A stretch of 7,942 bases of DNA from an uncultured Hungatella sp. (GCA_959018155.1 CAUEKH010000106.1:1-7942); one strand, 5' to 3'; counted from the first letter of the stretch, positions 1-6,101 are shown. Notes: generated from the letters alone by a model not told the origin. Translations and numbers: made by a program.

Positions 1-1
1 C

Positions 2-2158
2 AGAAGAGTTATTATCGAGTCTGTCGGGGGCGACGCGGACACGATTAAAAAGCTTGGCTTTGAAGGCGGATTTTCCAACAAACTGGATTACGGAACTTCC
101 CTCAAGAACATGAACTTCAAAACAAAACCCCAGGGCGGAAGATATGAATTTGAAATCAATGGCGTGACGATTAAGGGTCTGACGGATGACTCCACATTAA
201 GTGATGTAATCAGCGCTATTAATAACAGTGATGCAGGGGTGAAGGTTTCCTACTCGTCGGCTTCGGATAAATTCGTGATGGAATCTACCTCCACAGGTGA
301 GATATCCAATATTTCCATGACACAGACGTATGGGAATCTGCTTACTACCATGTTTGGTGTGAACGCGACAGGAGTACAGTCTTCACTGTTCTCCAAAACC
401 GTGACCGGCGGGCCGAAGGCCGGAGCCGAAGAGGCTGTGCGGATTTTAAACAGCGGCAATGATGCGAAGTTTACATTTTCCGTCGACGGCGAGAAAGTGG
501 AAATTGCCCTGGACGGAAAAACCGGGAACAGCAAGTACGAGTCGGTCCAGAGTGTGCTGGATGCGCTGAATTCCAAACTGGACCGCAAGTTCGGAACAGG
601 GGCAATCAAACTTTCTATTGATGGGTCAGACAATATTGTGCTGGATTCCGCGGAACATGTGATTGAGTTTTCGGATGCGGATGTGGATTCTATTGATAAA
701 CTGGGGAATTTGCTGGGATTTAGCGCGGGGGATAACCTTCTGTCAGCAAATGACACTCTGGCATCGGCGGGGTTATTTGGGGAGATTACAATTGGCGGAA
801 ATACGTTTGATATGACAGGTTCTGGCAGTTCACCAACTATCAGTGATCTGGTAACTTTTCTGAAAGCTAACCTTGGGGCTGCCAATGTCTCAATGGTTGA
901 TGGTCGGATTAACATAAAGAATCAGGAGCATCTGAATATCACATGTGTTGCCGACAGCGGCAAAGAAAATCCGCTGAAAAAATTGTTTGGGACGGAAACG
1001 GTTTCACAAAGTCCACAGCAGGTGGTTTCGAATGTAATTGATCAGATACCTCCAAGTGGGAGAATTAAAATTACCCAGGCAGACGGAACGGAAACCACGT
1101 TTGACTGGGGGGCTGGCGACCAAAGGCCAGCGATTGCGTCAAAGATTCAGGAGATAATAGGAACTGATGGGGAAGTATCATTTACAGATGGTAAACTGTT
1201 GATTTCTGGTGGAAACAGTAATTTTACGATATCCGGAACAGATGTTAATGGAAAAAACTATGTAACAGATTTGTTTGGAGGTGAAAGTTATACATACATT
1301 CCAAACAAATCTGCAGCCGCAGTCGTCACCGCCGGCCAAAACGCCAGACTCGTCGTGGACGGCACCACCATCGAGCGAAATTCCAACACCTTCGAGCTGG
1401 ATGGAATTACCATGGAATTAACGGGTACAACTGCGGCGGGGGACCCGCCAATTAGCTTGACTACCTCACGCGATACTGATAAAATAGTAGATAGTCTTAA
1501 GAGTTTTGTGGATGATTACAACACCCTGATTGAAGAACTGAATGATAAGATATCGGAGACAGCCAATTATAAGAAGTATGCGCCTCTGACGGATGCCCAG
1601 AAGAAAGAGATGAGCGACAAAGAGATTGAACTCTGGGAGGAGAAATCGAAGGAGGGGCTTCTTCACAATGATTCCAATGTCACCAGATTTTTAAGTGATA
1701 TGAGAATGGCTCTCTACAGCAGTGTGGAAGGTGCGGGATTGTCACTGTATGATATCGGTATCGAGACTTCCGATAACTGGCGTGATAACGGAAAGCTGAT
1801 TCTCGACGAGGATACCCTGCGCTCTCAGGTGGCGACCAATGCGGACGCGATCCGGACCCTGTTTACAGATAAGGAACATGGCCTGGCGGTGCAGCTTCAG
1901 AACGTGATTAAAGAGACGGCCAATGTCAGCAGCGGAAGCCCGGGAAGTATGGTAAGGTATGCCGGTACGAAAGATGTGCTGGTGACCAGTAACACGCTGT
2001 ATGAAGAGATGAAACATATTACGGAAACCCTGTCCAATTTAAACACCAAATATGAACTGGAAAAAACGCGCTACTGGAAACAGTTTACCGCCATGGAGCA
2101 GGCCATTTCCAATATGAACAGCCAGAGTTCCTGGCTGACTCAGCAGTTCTCATCATGA
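2..2158 (+). CDS. fliD: Flagellar filament cap protein FliD (hook-associated protein 2), 5' end outside the window
   Basis: FliD caps the growing filament outside the cell and folds flagellin subunits into place. The frame is open to the left edge, so the first in-window ATG (110) is internal and 718 residues are visible before TGA. The visible N-terminal part carries flagellin-IN/hook-IN type modules: an EINGVTI...LSDVISAINNSDAGV segment at 143-403, then further looser modules at about 464-781, 782-1060 and 1061-1300. The conserved C-terminal FliD domain starts near 1328 (ARLVVDGTTIERNSNTFEL). It continues through a helical region with the clostridial-style YAPLTDAQKKEMS motif (about 1577-1615) and ends in a coiled-coil-like tail rich in Asn, Gln and Ser, as cap proteins do. 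With at least 718 residues it is longer than the usual 450-500 residue FliD; the extra length is internal modules. Base composition changes sharply near 1310. fliS follows directly, the usual partner order. Identity is confident; the true start cannot be seen. Confidence 0.95.
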   Translation, partial: RRVIIESVGGDADTIKKLGFEGGFSNKLDYGTSLKNMNFKTKPQGGRYEFEINGVTIKGLTDDSTLSDVISAINNSDAGVKVSYSSASDKFVMESTSTGEISNISMTQTYGNLLTTMFGVNATGVQSSLFSKTVTGGPKAGAEEAVRILNSGNDAKFTFSVDGEKVEIALDGKTGNSKYESVQSVLDALNSKLDRKFGTGAIKLSIDGSDNIVLDSAEHVIEFSDADVDSIDKLGNLLGFSAGDNLLSANDTLASAGLFGEITIGGNTFDMTGSGSSPTISDLVTFLKANLGAANVSMVDGRINIKNQEHLNITCVADSGKENPLKKLFGTETVSQSPQQVVSNVIDQIPPSGRIKITQADGTETTFDWGAGDQRPAIASKIQEIIGTDGEVSFTDGKLLISGGNSNFTISGTDVNGKNYVTDLFGGESYTYIPNKSAAAVVTAGQNARLVVDGTTIERNSNTFELDGITMELTGTTAAGDPPISLTTSRDTDKIVDSLKSFVDDYNTLIEELNDKISETANYKKYAPLTDAQKKEMSDKEIELWEEKSKEGLLHNDSNVTRFLSDMRMALYSSVEGAGLSLYDIGIETSDNWRDNGKLILDEDTLRSQVATNADAIRTLFTDKEHGLAVQLQNVIKETANVSSGSPGSMVRYAGTKDVLVTSNTLYEEMKHITETLSNLNTKYELEKTRYWKQFTAMEQAISNMNSQSSWLTQQFSS
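143..1300 (+). repeat. Degenerate tandem modules (flagellin/hook-IN type) inside fliD
   Basis: At least four modules of about 80-105 residues follow one another. Each opens with a beta-type segment containing a D/N-G turn (FEINGVTI, FTFSVDGEKV, ITIGGNTFDM, IKITQADGTE). A helix follows (SDVISAIN, QSVLDALNSKL, SDLVTFLKANL, ASKIQEII), then a strand pair (KFVMES, NIVLDS, GRINIK, GKLLIS), and each closes with an LFG- or LGF-like element (MFG, LGF, KLFG, DLFG). A fifth module ends upstream at 2-110: its DADTIKKLG...GFS closely resembles DVDSIDKLG...GFS at about 677-724. Similarity is at protein level only; no exact DNA repeat was seen. Module borders are approximate. Confidence 0.6.
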
Positions 2159-2159
2159 T

Positions 2160-2165
2160 AAGGAG
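2160..2165 (+). promoter_or_regulatory. Ribosome binding site AAGGAG that decides the fliS start
   Basis: AAGGAG lies 7 bases before ATG 2173. Two other in-frame ATGs fit it badly: 2155 lies before the site and has no Shine-Dalgarno sequence of its own, and 2167 is only one base after it. Confidence 0.7.
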
Positions 2166-2172
2166 TATGAAT

Positions 2173-2553
2173 ATGCAGAACCCATATGCAAAATATAAAG
2201 AACAGTCCGTCATGACCATGACACAGGGCGATATGATTAATTTACTGTTTGACGAGACGATTAACCGCTTGAATAAAGGGCTTGTGAGCCTGGAACAGAA
2301 CGACTACGAGGGGAGCAACACCCATTTTAAGAAGGCTCAGGCGATTATCAATCATCTCTCCTCAACGCTGGATCATCAGTATGAGGTGTCAGCAGGGCTG
2401 GCTTCTTTGTATGAATATTTTAACTATCAGATTATTCAGGCCAATGTGAAGAAGGAAGCGGAGCCGGTGAAGGAAGTCCTCCCCATGATTGTGGAACTGA
2501 AGGACGCATTTTCCCAGGCGGATAAAGCGGTGCGGATGGGACATACGGGCTGA
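2173..2553 (+). CDS. fliS: Flagellin export chaperone FliS
   Basis: FliS binds the disordered C-terminus of flagellin in the cytoplasm, prevents early polymerisation and delivers it to the export apparatus. From ATG 2173 the product is 126 residues, a normal FliS length. It begins MQNPYAKYKEQSV, matching the family pattern QNPY..Y...SV (B. subtilis FliS starts MAIQNPY). The family's helical core follows, with a Thr-Gln-Gly-Asp segment near residue 17, a basic Asn/Lys-rich stretch near 31-36, LSSTLD near residue 62, and SAGLASLYEYFNYQIIQAN at about 73-91, the equivalent of the YDYM..RL.EAN helix. ATG 2155 would overlap the fliD stop and add six residues, but has no ribosome binding site. fliD-fliS is a standard pair. 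No FliT-type chaperone follows. Identity is confident; the start is moderately so. Confidence 0.93.
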   Translation: MQNPYAKYKEQSVMTMTQGDMINLLFDETINRLNKGLVSLEQNDYEGSNTHFKKAQAIINHLSSTLDHQYEVSAGLASLYEYFNYQIIQANVKKEAEPVKEVLPMIVELKDAFSQADKAVRMGHTG

Positions 2554-2583
2554 AAACTGGTAAGTGACTGTGAGACGGAAGTT

Positions 2584-2589
2584 GGGGGA
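2584..2589 (+). promoter_or_regulatory. Ribosome binding site GGGGGA that decides the flgB start
   Basis: A purine-rich GGGGGA lies 7 bases before ATG 2597. The in-frame GTG at 2564 lies upstream of this site, has no comparable site of its own and would add 11 residues absent from FlgB proteins, so 2597 is preferred. Confidence 0.6.
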
Positions 2590-2596
2590 AAGAGTT

Positions 2597-2953
2597 ATGC
2601 CATTATTTGAAGACGCAGCGTTTCGGGCGCTGCAGAGCGGGCTGGATGCCGTGTGGATGAAACAGCAGATTGCCAGTCATAATATTGCCAACGTGGAGAC
2701 GCCGGGATTTAAGGCGAAAACGGTGGAGTTTAAACAGGTTTTAAAGGAAGCGCAGGACGGTACGGGGCCGGTCTATAAGGCCGTAGTTGGCGAGGATGAT
2801 GTGACTGAGGCGCGTCCGGATGGCAACAATGTCCAGGTCGAGAAGGAAGAACTGGAACTGTGGAAGGCGTATACGGAATATTCAGCCTTGACGAGCCGGA
2901 TGGCCGGGAAACTCTCCACACTCAGATACGTGATTAACAATACAGGCAAATAA
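2597..2953 (+). CDS. flgB: Flagellar basal-body rod protein FlgB
   Basis: FlgB is a proximal rod subunit, exported through the basal body and assembled above the MS ring. From ATG 2597 it has 118 residues, close to the usual 115-135. The N-terminal helix (residues 3-28) leads into NIANVETPGF at 29-38, the rod/hook family signature (N-[IL]-A-N-x-x-T-P-G). A variable middle (about 50-78) follows. The C-terminal helix (about 81-113) has the ELELWKAYTEYSALTSRMAGKL character typical of FlgB. Together with FlgC next door it builds the inner rod. The gap to fliS is 43 bases, long enough for the ribosome site but with no visible promoter or terminator. Nothing looks broken. Confidence 0.95.
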   Translation: MPLFEDAAFRALQSGLDAVWMKQQIASHNIANVETPGFKAKTVEFKQVLKEAQDGTGPVYKAVVGEDDVTEARPDGNNVQVEKEELELWKAYTEYSALTSRMAGKLSTLRYVINNTGK

Positions 2954-2964
2954 AGGAGCGGATT

Positions 2965-3399
2965 ATGGGATATCTGGATTCTCTTAATATAACGGGTTCG
3001 GCTCTGACGGCAGAGCGGTTCCGCACGGATATCATCCTGCAGAACCTGGCGAACCAGAACACGACCAGGACGGCGGAGGGCGGCCCATACCGCAGAAAAC
3101 AGGTGGTTTTCCGGGAAAAACAGCTGGATTTCAAGACGGAACTGGGAAATGCCATGGTGAAGGCCGATAAGGGCGGCGTCTATGTGGAAGAAGTGGTGGA
3201 GAGTGAAAATCCTCTCGTTCCGGTCTACGACCCGGACCATCCCGACGCCGACGAGGATGGGTATGTGATGATGCCGAATGTGAACAGTGCCGAGGAAATG
3301 GTGGATCTGATGGCCGCCACACGCGCTTATGAGGCCAATATAACGGCTCTCAACATTGCCAAGAGCATGGCATTAAAGGCACTGGAGATTGGGAAATAG
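2965..3399 (+). CDS. flgC: Flagellar basal-body rod protein FlgC
   Basis: FlgC is the second proximal rod subunit. It has 144 residues, the normal length. NLANQNT at residues 27-33 is the family form of the rod signature. A region rich in Asp and Pro (VYDPDHPDADEDGYV, 87-101) precedes the C-terminal helix NSAEEMVDLMAATRAYEANI (107-126), the hallmark of FlgC. AAAGGAG at 2952-2958 sits 6 bases before the ATG and overlaps the flgB stop, so the two genes are tightly coupled. The stop is TAG. In most Bacillota and Proteobacteria fliE follows flgC, often with fliF-fliG-fliH-fliI; here motB starts one base after the stop. The protein itself looks intact. Confidence 0.96.
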   Translation: MGYLDSLNITGSALTAERFRTDIILQNLANQNTTRTAEGGPYRRKQVVFREKQLDFKTELGNAMVKADKGGVYVEEVVESENPLVPVYDPDHPDADEDGYVMMPNVNSAEEMVDLMAATRAYEANITALNIAKSMALKALEIGK

Positions 3400-3400
3400 C

Positions 3401-4255
3401 ATGAAAAAACAGAGAGAAGAGGGAGGAGGTCAGGAGTGGTTAAATACCTACGCGGATATGATAACCCTGGTCCTGACCTTTTTCGTATTGTTATACAGTA
3501 TTTCAAATGTAAATATCAGCAAGCTGGAGGAAATCGCGGCTGCCATGCAGCGCCAGCTGGGAATTGAATCCACGGAGAGTCTGGAAGAGGTTCCGGTGGA
3601 TTTAAAGTATCCCTCCATTGGCGAGGACATAAAGGAAGAGGCGCCGGGGACAGGTTCTGAATACATAACGGGCACCGGTACCGGGGCGCAGGCGGCTTCT
3701 TCTCAGGCTATGGTGGATATGGCAAAGGACATTCAGTCGTATTTTACCTCGGAGAATCTCGATGCCATGGTTACGACCAGCGAGAATGCCGTCTATATCC
3801 GGTTTAAAAATGATCTCCTGTTCGGCCCGGACAGCGCTGCGCTGCGGGATGACAGCAAGTCCATGCTCGATGCGCTGGGGACGATGTTAAAAGAGAAGCA
3901 GGATGAGATCCGGGCTATTTATATTAACGGCCATACGGCCCAGGCCGCCAATTCCCTGATCAATGACAGAATCTTATCTTCAGAGCGTGCCGATAATGTG
4001 GCTATCTATCTGGAAGATACGGTAGGAATTGAGCCGAGGAAGCTGATCTGCCGCGGTTACGGCAAATACTATCCGATTGCCGACAACAGCACGAAGGAAG
4101 GGCGGGAACAGAACCGCCGTGTGGACATGATTATCCTGGGAAGTGATTACAAGCTGCCGGACAGTGATTTAGACAGCGTAGAGACGATGGATCCTCTGTT
4201 TCCGGTGGGTATGCCGGCAGATATGAATGGGGTTCAGGAAGGGACACTGCAGTGA
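3401..4255 (+). CDS. motB: Flagellar motor protein MotB (stator, OmpA-like peptidoglycan anchor)
   Basis: MotB forms the ion-conducting stator with MotA and fixes it to the cell wall. From ATG 3401 it has 284 residues. The short charged N-terminus leads into EWLNTYADMITLVLTFFVLL, one membrane segment (about 19-37). Asp19 of the TYAD motif is the candidate ion-binding Asp. A linker rich in Glu, Gly and Ser (about 55-105) precedes an OmpA/MotB-type domain (about 130-247) with LSSERA at 192-197, GYGKYYPIADNS at 219-230 and the closing NRRVD at 238-242. The usual GHTD reads GHTA (177-180). The Shine-Dalgarno is weak (GGGA at 3391-3394, inside the end of flgC), so translation is probably coupled to flgC. 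No motA lies upstream. The alternative TTG 3389 start lacks support. MotS, an alternative sodium stator protein, cannot be fully excluded, but position and motifs fit MotB. Confidence 0.88.
   Translation: MKKQREEGGGQEWLNTYADMITLVLTFFVLLYSISNVNISKLEEIAAAMQRQLGIESTESLEEVPVDLKYPSIGEDIKEEAPGTGSEYITGTGTGAQAASSQAMVDMAKDIQSYFTSENLDAMVTTSENAVYIRFKNDLLFGPDSAALRDDSKSMLDALGTMLKEKQDEIRAIYINGHTAQAANSLINDRILSSERADNVAIYLEDTVGIEPRKLICRGYGKYYPIADNSTKEGREQNRRVDMIILGSDYKLPDSDLDSVETMDPLFPVGMPADMNGVQEGTLQ
4236..4244 (+). promoter_or_regulatory. Ribosome binding site for the GTG start of fliM
   Basis: AGGAAGGGA, within the last codons of motB, sits 7 bases before GTG 4252, whose GTGA overlaps the motB stop. The good spacing supports GTG 4252 as the real start, and therefore a FliM without the usual N-terminal CheY-binding stretch. 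Confidence 0.65.
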
Positions 4256-4932
4256 TAAAGACATACGATTTTAAATCGCCGAAAAAATTTACAAAGGAAC
4301 GCATGAGCACCGTAGAGAATTTATATGACAGCTTTGCGCGTGCTCTTGCGCCGTATCTGACGGGACTGATGCAGTCATACTGTGAAATCGGTGTGACCAG
4401 GATCGAAGAGAGGCGGTATCAGGAGTTCAGCAGTTCGATTCCGGACCGTTCTCTGTTTGGTATGATCACATTAAGTCCTGATAATAAGGATTACAATGAG
4501 GCTCCTCTGGTACTGGAAGTTGATACCAGACTGGCCTTTTTCATGATTGAACGTCTTCTTGGCGGGGCAGGCACGGAGTATGAGTTAAACCGTGATTTCA
4601 CCGATATTGAGAAGGCGATTTTGCGGTATTTGCTGGGAAAGATTACGGAGTTTATCGGAAATGCCTGGGACGGATATATTGATATCGACGCATCACTGAC
4701 CGGGCTTCAGACGAATCCCCATCTGCTGCAGATGAGCGCGCCGGAGGAGGTAATCATTCAGGTAGAGTTAGAGGTGGTGATTGACAAGCTGACCGCAAAA
4801 CTCAACCTTGTGATGCCGGCTTCTAATGTGGAGGAACTGACCTCTAAATTCGGATATACCTTCGCGGTCAGCCAGAAGAAGATTGATGAGGCAAAGCAGC
4901 AGACGAAGCGGGCCTATATCGAGAGACATTAG
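4252..4932 (+). CDS. fliM: FliM middle domain as an open reading frame ending at the TAG
   Basis: If the TAG ends translation, this is the product: 226 residues containing the whole CheC-like middle domain but no SpoA domain. After the domain (to about residue 199) comes a charged helical linker (about 206-226, ending IERH), so the break falls in the linker and not inside a fold. Such a product might still meet FliG but should lack the FliM-FliY/FliN joint. Low-level readthrough would add the SpoA part. Confidence 0.7.
   Translation: MIKTYDFKSPKKFTKERMSTVENLYDSFARALAPYLTGLMQSYCEIGVTRIEERRYQEFSSSIPDRSLFGMITLSPDNKDYNEAPLVLEVDTRLAFFMIERLLGGAGTEYELNRDFTDIEKAILRYLLGKITEFIGNAWDGYIDIDASLTGLQTNPHLLQMSAPEEVIIQVELEVVIDKLTAKLNLVMPASNVEELTSKFGYTFAVSQKKIDEAKQQTKRAYIERH
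4930..4932 (+). other. In-frame amber stop separating the FliM middle and SpoA domains
   Basis: TAG is codon 227 counted from GTG 4252, between CAT (His226) and CTG (Leu228). TAG is also the ordinary stop of flgC at 3397-3399, which speaks against genome-wide reassignment of TAG. The next base is C, a context often regarded as leaky. Confidence 0.9.
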
Positions 4933-5142
4933 CTGGAGGCCGAGGGAGAACTGCGTGCCATTTTCCATGAATTTTCTCTGGATGCGCAGGATGTTTTACA
5001 GCTTCAGCCGGGAGATGTGGTGCCGCTCAATAAGAAGGTGGACACGGATATTGATATCTATGTGGAGGACGTGGCCTGTTTTGAGGCGAAGTTAGGCCAC
5101 ACGAAGCTGCGCAAGGCTATTGAAATCAGCAGGGTATTGTAA
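4933..5142 (+). pseudogene. C-terminal SpoA (FliM/FliN_C) domain of FliM, stranded after the TAG
   Basis: The 69 codons in the fliM frame read as a SpoA domain: LRAIFHEFSLDAQDVLQLQPGDVVPL, then IDIYVEDVACFEAKLG, then KAIEI. This fits the family pattern of a strand, an L..GD turn, a second strand and a final AI.I strand. In FliM this domain pairs with the SpoA domain of FliN/FliY to form the base of the C-ring. GGAGG at 4935-4939 and GGGAG at 4944-4948 lie just after the stop, but no in-frame ATG, GTG or TTG follows at suitable distance; only CTG 4951 and ATT 4960 are placed as possible rare starts. Separate translation is therefore possible but unproven. A small ORF in another frame (4883-5095) is not the coding frame. 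Confidence 0.65.
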
Positions 5143-5156
5143 CCGGGAGGAAGAAC

Positions 5157-6101
5157 ATGGGATATATAGACCAGGATGTGATGGCAGAACTTTTGGAAAT
5201 GGAGGCGGTCCCTGTCTGTAATACGCTGTCCTCTCTTCTCGGCAGGGGAGCGAAGATTGCGGTGGAGGAGGTGTCCTTCACGGATACGGACAGTCTGGCG
5301 GCGATGCTGCCGCATTTTAATGTGGTGGCGGAAGGTATGCGAAGGACAGAGGGAATTGAGGCTCCGCAGATGTACGTGTTTGAGCGTCAGGACATTGTGA
5401 GGCTGACGAATTTTATTATGGGAATTCCGGTGGAGGCGGACAGTCCTCTCGATGAGATTGCGCTCAGTACGCTGAGAGAAGTGGTGTTTCAGTGTGTGGA
5501 GGCGGCCATGGATGAGGTGGGGGATTTCCTTGGAAAGAAGATCGAGGGAGTTTTAAACCGGGTGACCGCGTATGACAGTGCGGAGCGGATCTGTGAGTCT
5601 CTGAGACTGTGGAAGAAGGAGAAGGGCCTGATTTTTTTGCGGTTCAGGCTGAATATTGATGGAGTGATGGATTCCGTGGTGTACGGGATCTCGAACGGAC
5701 GGCTTCCGGAACTGTTTGGAATCCCGGTTGAGGAGGCGCAGAAACAGGATAGAGAGGAGAGTGCCGCTGAGCCGGGAACAAGAAAGGCGGTGGCGGTGCA
5801 GGAGGTCTATTTCCCGGAATTTAAGTATGAGCCGGTGGAGGCTGCGATCGACCACATCGGGGAAGAGCGGAAGAAAATCCAGGATATTACCCTGAATGTT
5901 TCGGTGCGGATCGGCGGGACGGTGTGCAGCGTGAAGGAGATCCTCGGACTGAAGGAAGGACAGATACTGACTCTCGATAAGCAGGCCGGTTCCCCGGCTG
6001 ATGTGGTCGTAAATGGAAAGTTTATCGGGAAAGGTGATATCCTGGTAACGGATGATAAGTTTGCGACAAGAATTACCGAGATTGTCAGCAAGAGGGATTG
6101 A
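5157..6101 (+). CDS. fliY: Flagellar motor switch protein FliY (FliN-type SpoA with degenerate CheC-like domain)
   Basis: FliY replaces FliN in many Bacillota: a CheC-like CheY-P phosphatase region fused to a FliN SpoA domain in the C-ring. The product has 314 residues. Residues 5-185 follow the CheC-like fold with two internal halves. The first, QDVMAELLEMEAVPVCNTLSSLLG (6-29), aligns with the CheC pattern E..N...G...T.LS.LL. The second begins at LDEIALSTLREVVF (98-111). A charged linker (about 192-240) contains VQEVYFPEF, a common FliY linker element. SpoA occupies about 243-310, with SVRIGGTVCSVKEILGL and VVVNGKFIGKGDILV typical of FliN. The N-terminal CheY-binding EIDALL motif is absent, and both catalytic Asn positions are changed (Glu14 and Phe111), so phosphatase activity is doubtful while the structural SpoA looks intact. 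GGAGG at 5146-5150, 6 bases before ATG, supports the start. fliO follows after one base. Confidence 0.9.
   Translation: MGYIDQDVMAELLEMEAVPVCNTLSSLLGRGAKIAVEEVSFTDTDSLAAMLPHFNVVAEGMRRTEGIEAPQMYVFERQDIVRLTNFIMGIPVEADSPLDEIALSTLREVVFQCVEAAMDEVGDFLGKKIEGVLNRVTAYDSAERICESLRLWKKEKGLIFLRFRLNIDGVMDSVVYGISNGRLPELFGIPVEEAQKQDREESAAEPGTRKAVAVQEVYFPEFKYEPVEAAIDHIGEERKKIQDITLNVSVRIGGTVCSVKEILGLKEGQILTLDKQAGSPADVVVNGKFIGKGDILVTDDKFATRITEIVSKRD

Larger units (their letters stand above)
4252..5142 (+). pseudogene. fliM: fliM (motor switch protein) interrupted by an in-frame TAG; whole locus
   Basis: FliM is the middle element of the cytoplasmic C-ring: it contacts FliG, receives CheY-P and reaches FliN/FliY through its SpoA domain. 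The frame from GTG 4252 runs 226 codons to TAG 4930-4932, then stays open in the same frame for 69 codons to TAA 5140-5142. The 296-codon total is somewhat short for FliM (about 330) because the N-terminal EIDALL-type CheY-binding segment is missing: the protein starts at IKTYDFKSPKKFTKER, normally about residue 40. The rest aligns with FliM order: middle domain with LLGGAG (102-107, the GGxG motif of the FliG-facing surface), QTNPHLLQMSAPEEV (153-167), then SpoA after the stop. One base change would restore the full frame. It may be a recent nonsense mutation, a sequencing error, tolerated readthrough or a truly split protein. It overlaps motB by GTGA, and fliY follows after 14 bases. Confidence 0.8.

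Noticed and set aside
250..915. Reverse-strand ORF of 221 codons opposite fliD
   Set aside because: It is a shadow of fliD codon use: the Ser/Pro/Leu-rich composition is what an antisense frame gives, and no motif or ribosome site was seen.
1112..1131. GCTGGC/GCCAGC inverted repeat in fliD as a regulatory hairpin
   Set aside because: Only 6 bp with an 8-base loop and no T run; expected by chance in a coding region of this length.
2554..2596. Promoter or terminator between fliS and flgB
   Set aside because: No hairpin with a T run and no convincing sigma-A or SigD-type -35/-10 pair; only the flgB ribosome site is visible.
2773..3240. Reverse-strand ORFs opposite flgB and flgC
   Set aside because: They lie antisense to two fully recognised rod genes and have no plausible protein features.
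3389..3400. TTG 3389 as the motB start
   Set aside because: It adds only four residues, overlaps flgC and has no better ribosome site than ATG 3401.
4930..4932. TAG read as pyrrolysine or as a reassigned sense codon
   Set aside because: TAG is also the normal stop of flgC, where readthrough would run into an unrelated frame of motB. No pyl genes are in the window, and FliM has no known need for such a residue.
4883..5095. 70-residue ORF across the fliM stop, as a separate small gene
   Set aside because: It is out of frame with fliM, rich in Arg, Trp and Ser with no recognisable fold; the fliM frame through the same bases reads as a clear SpoA domain.
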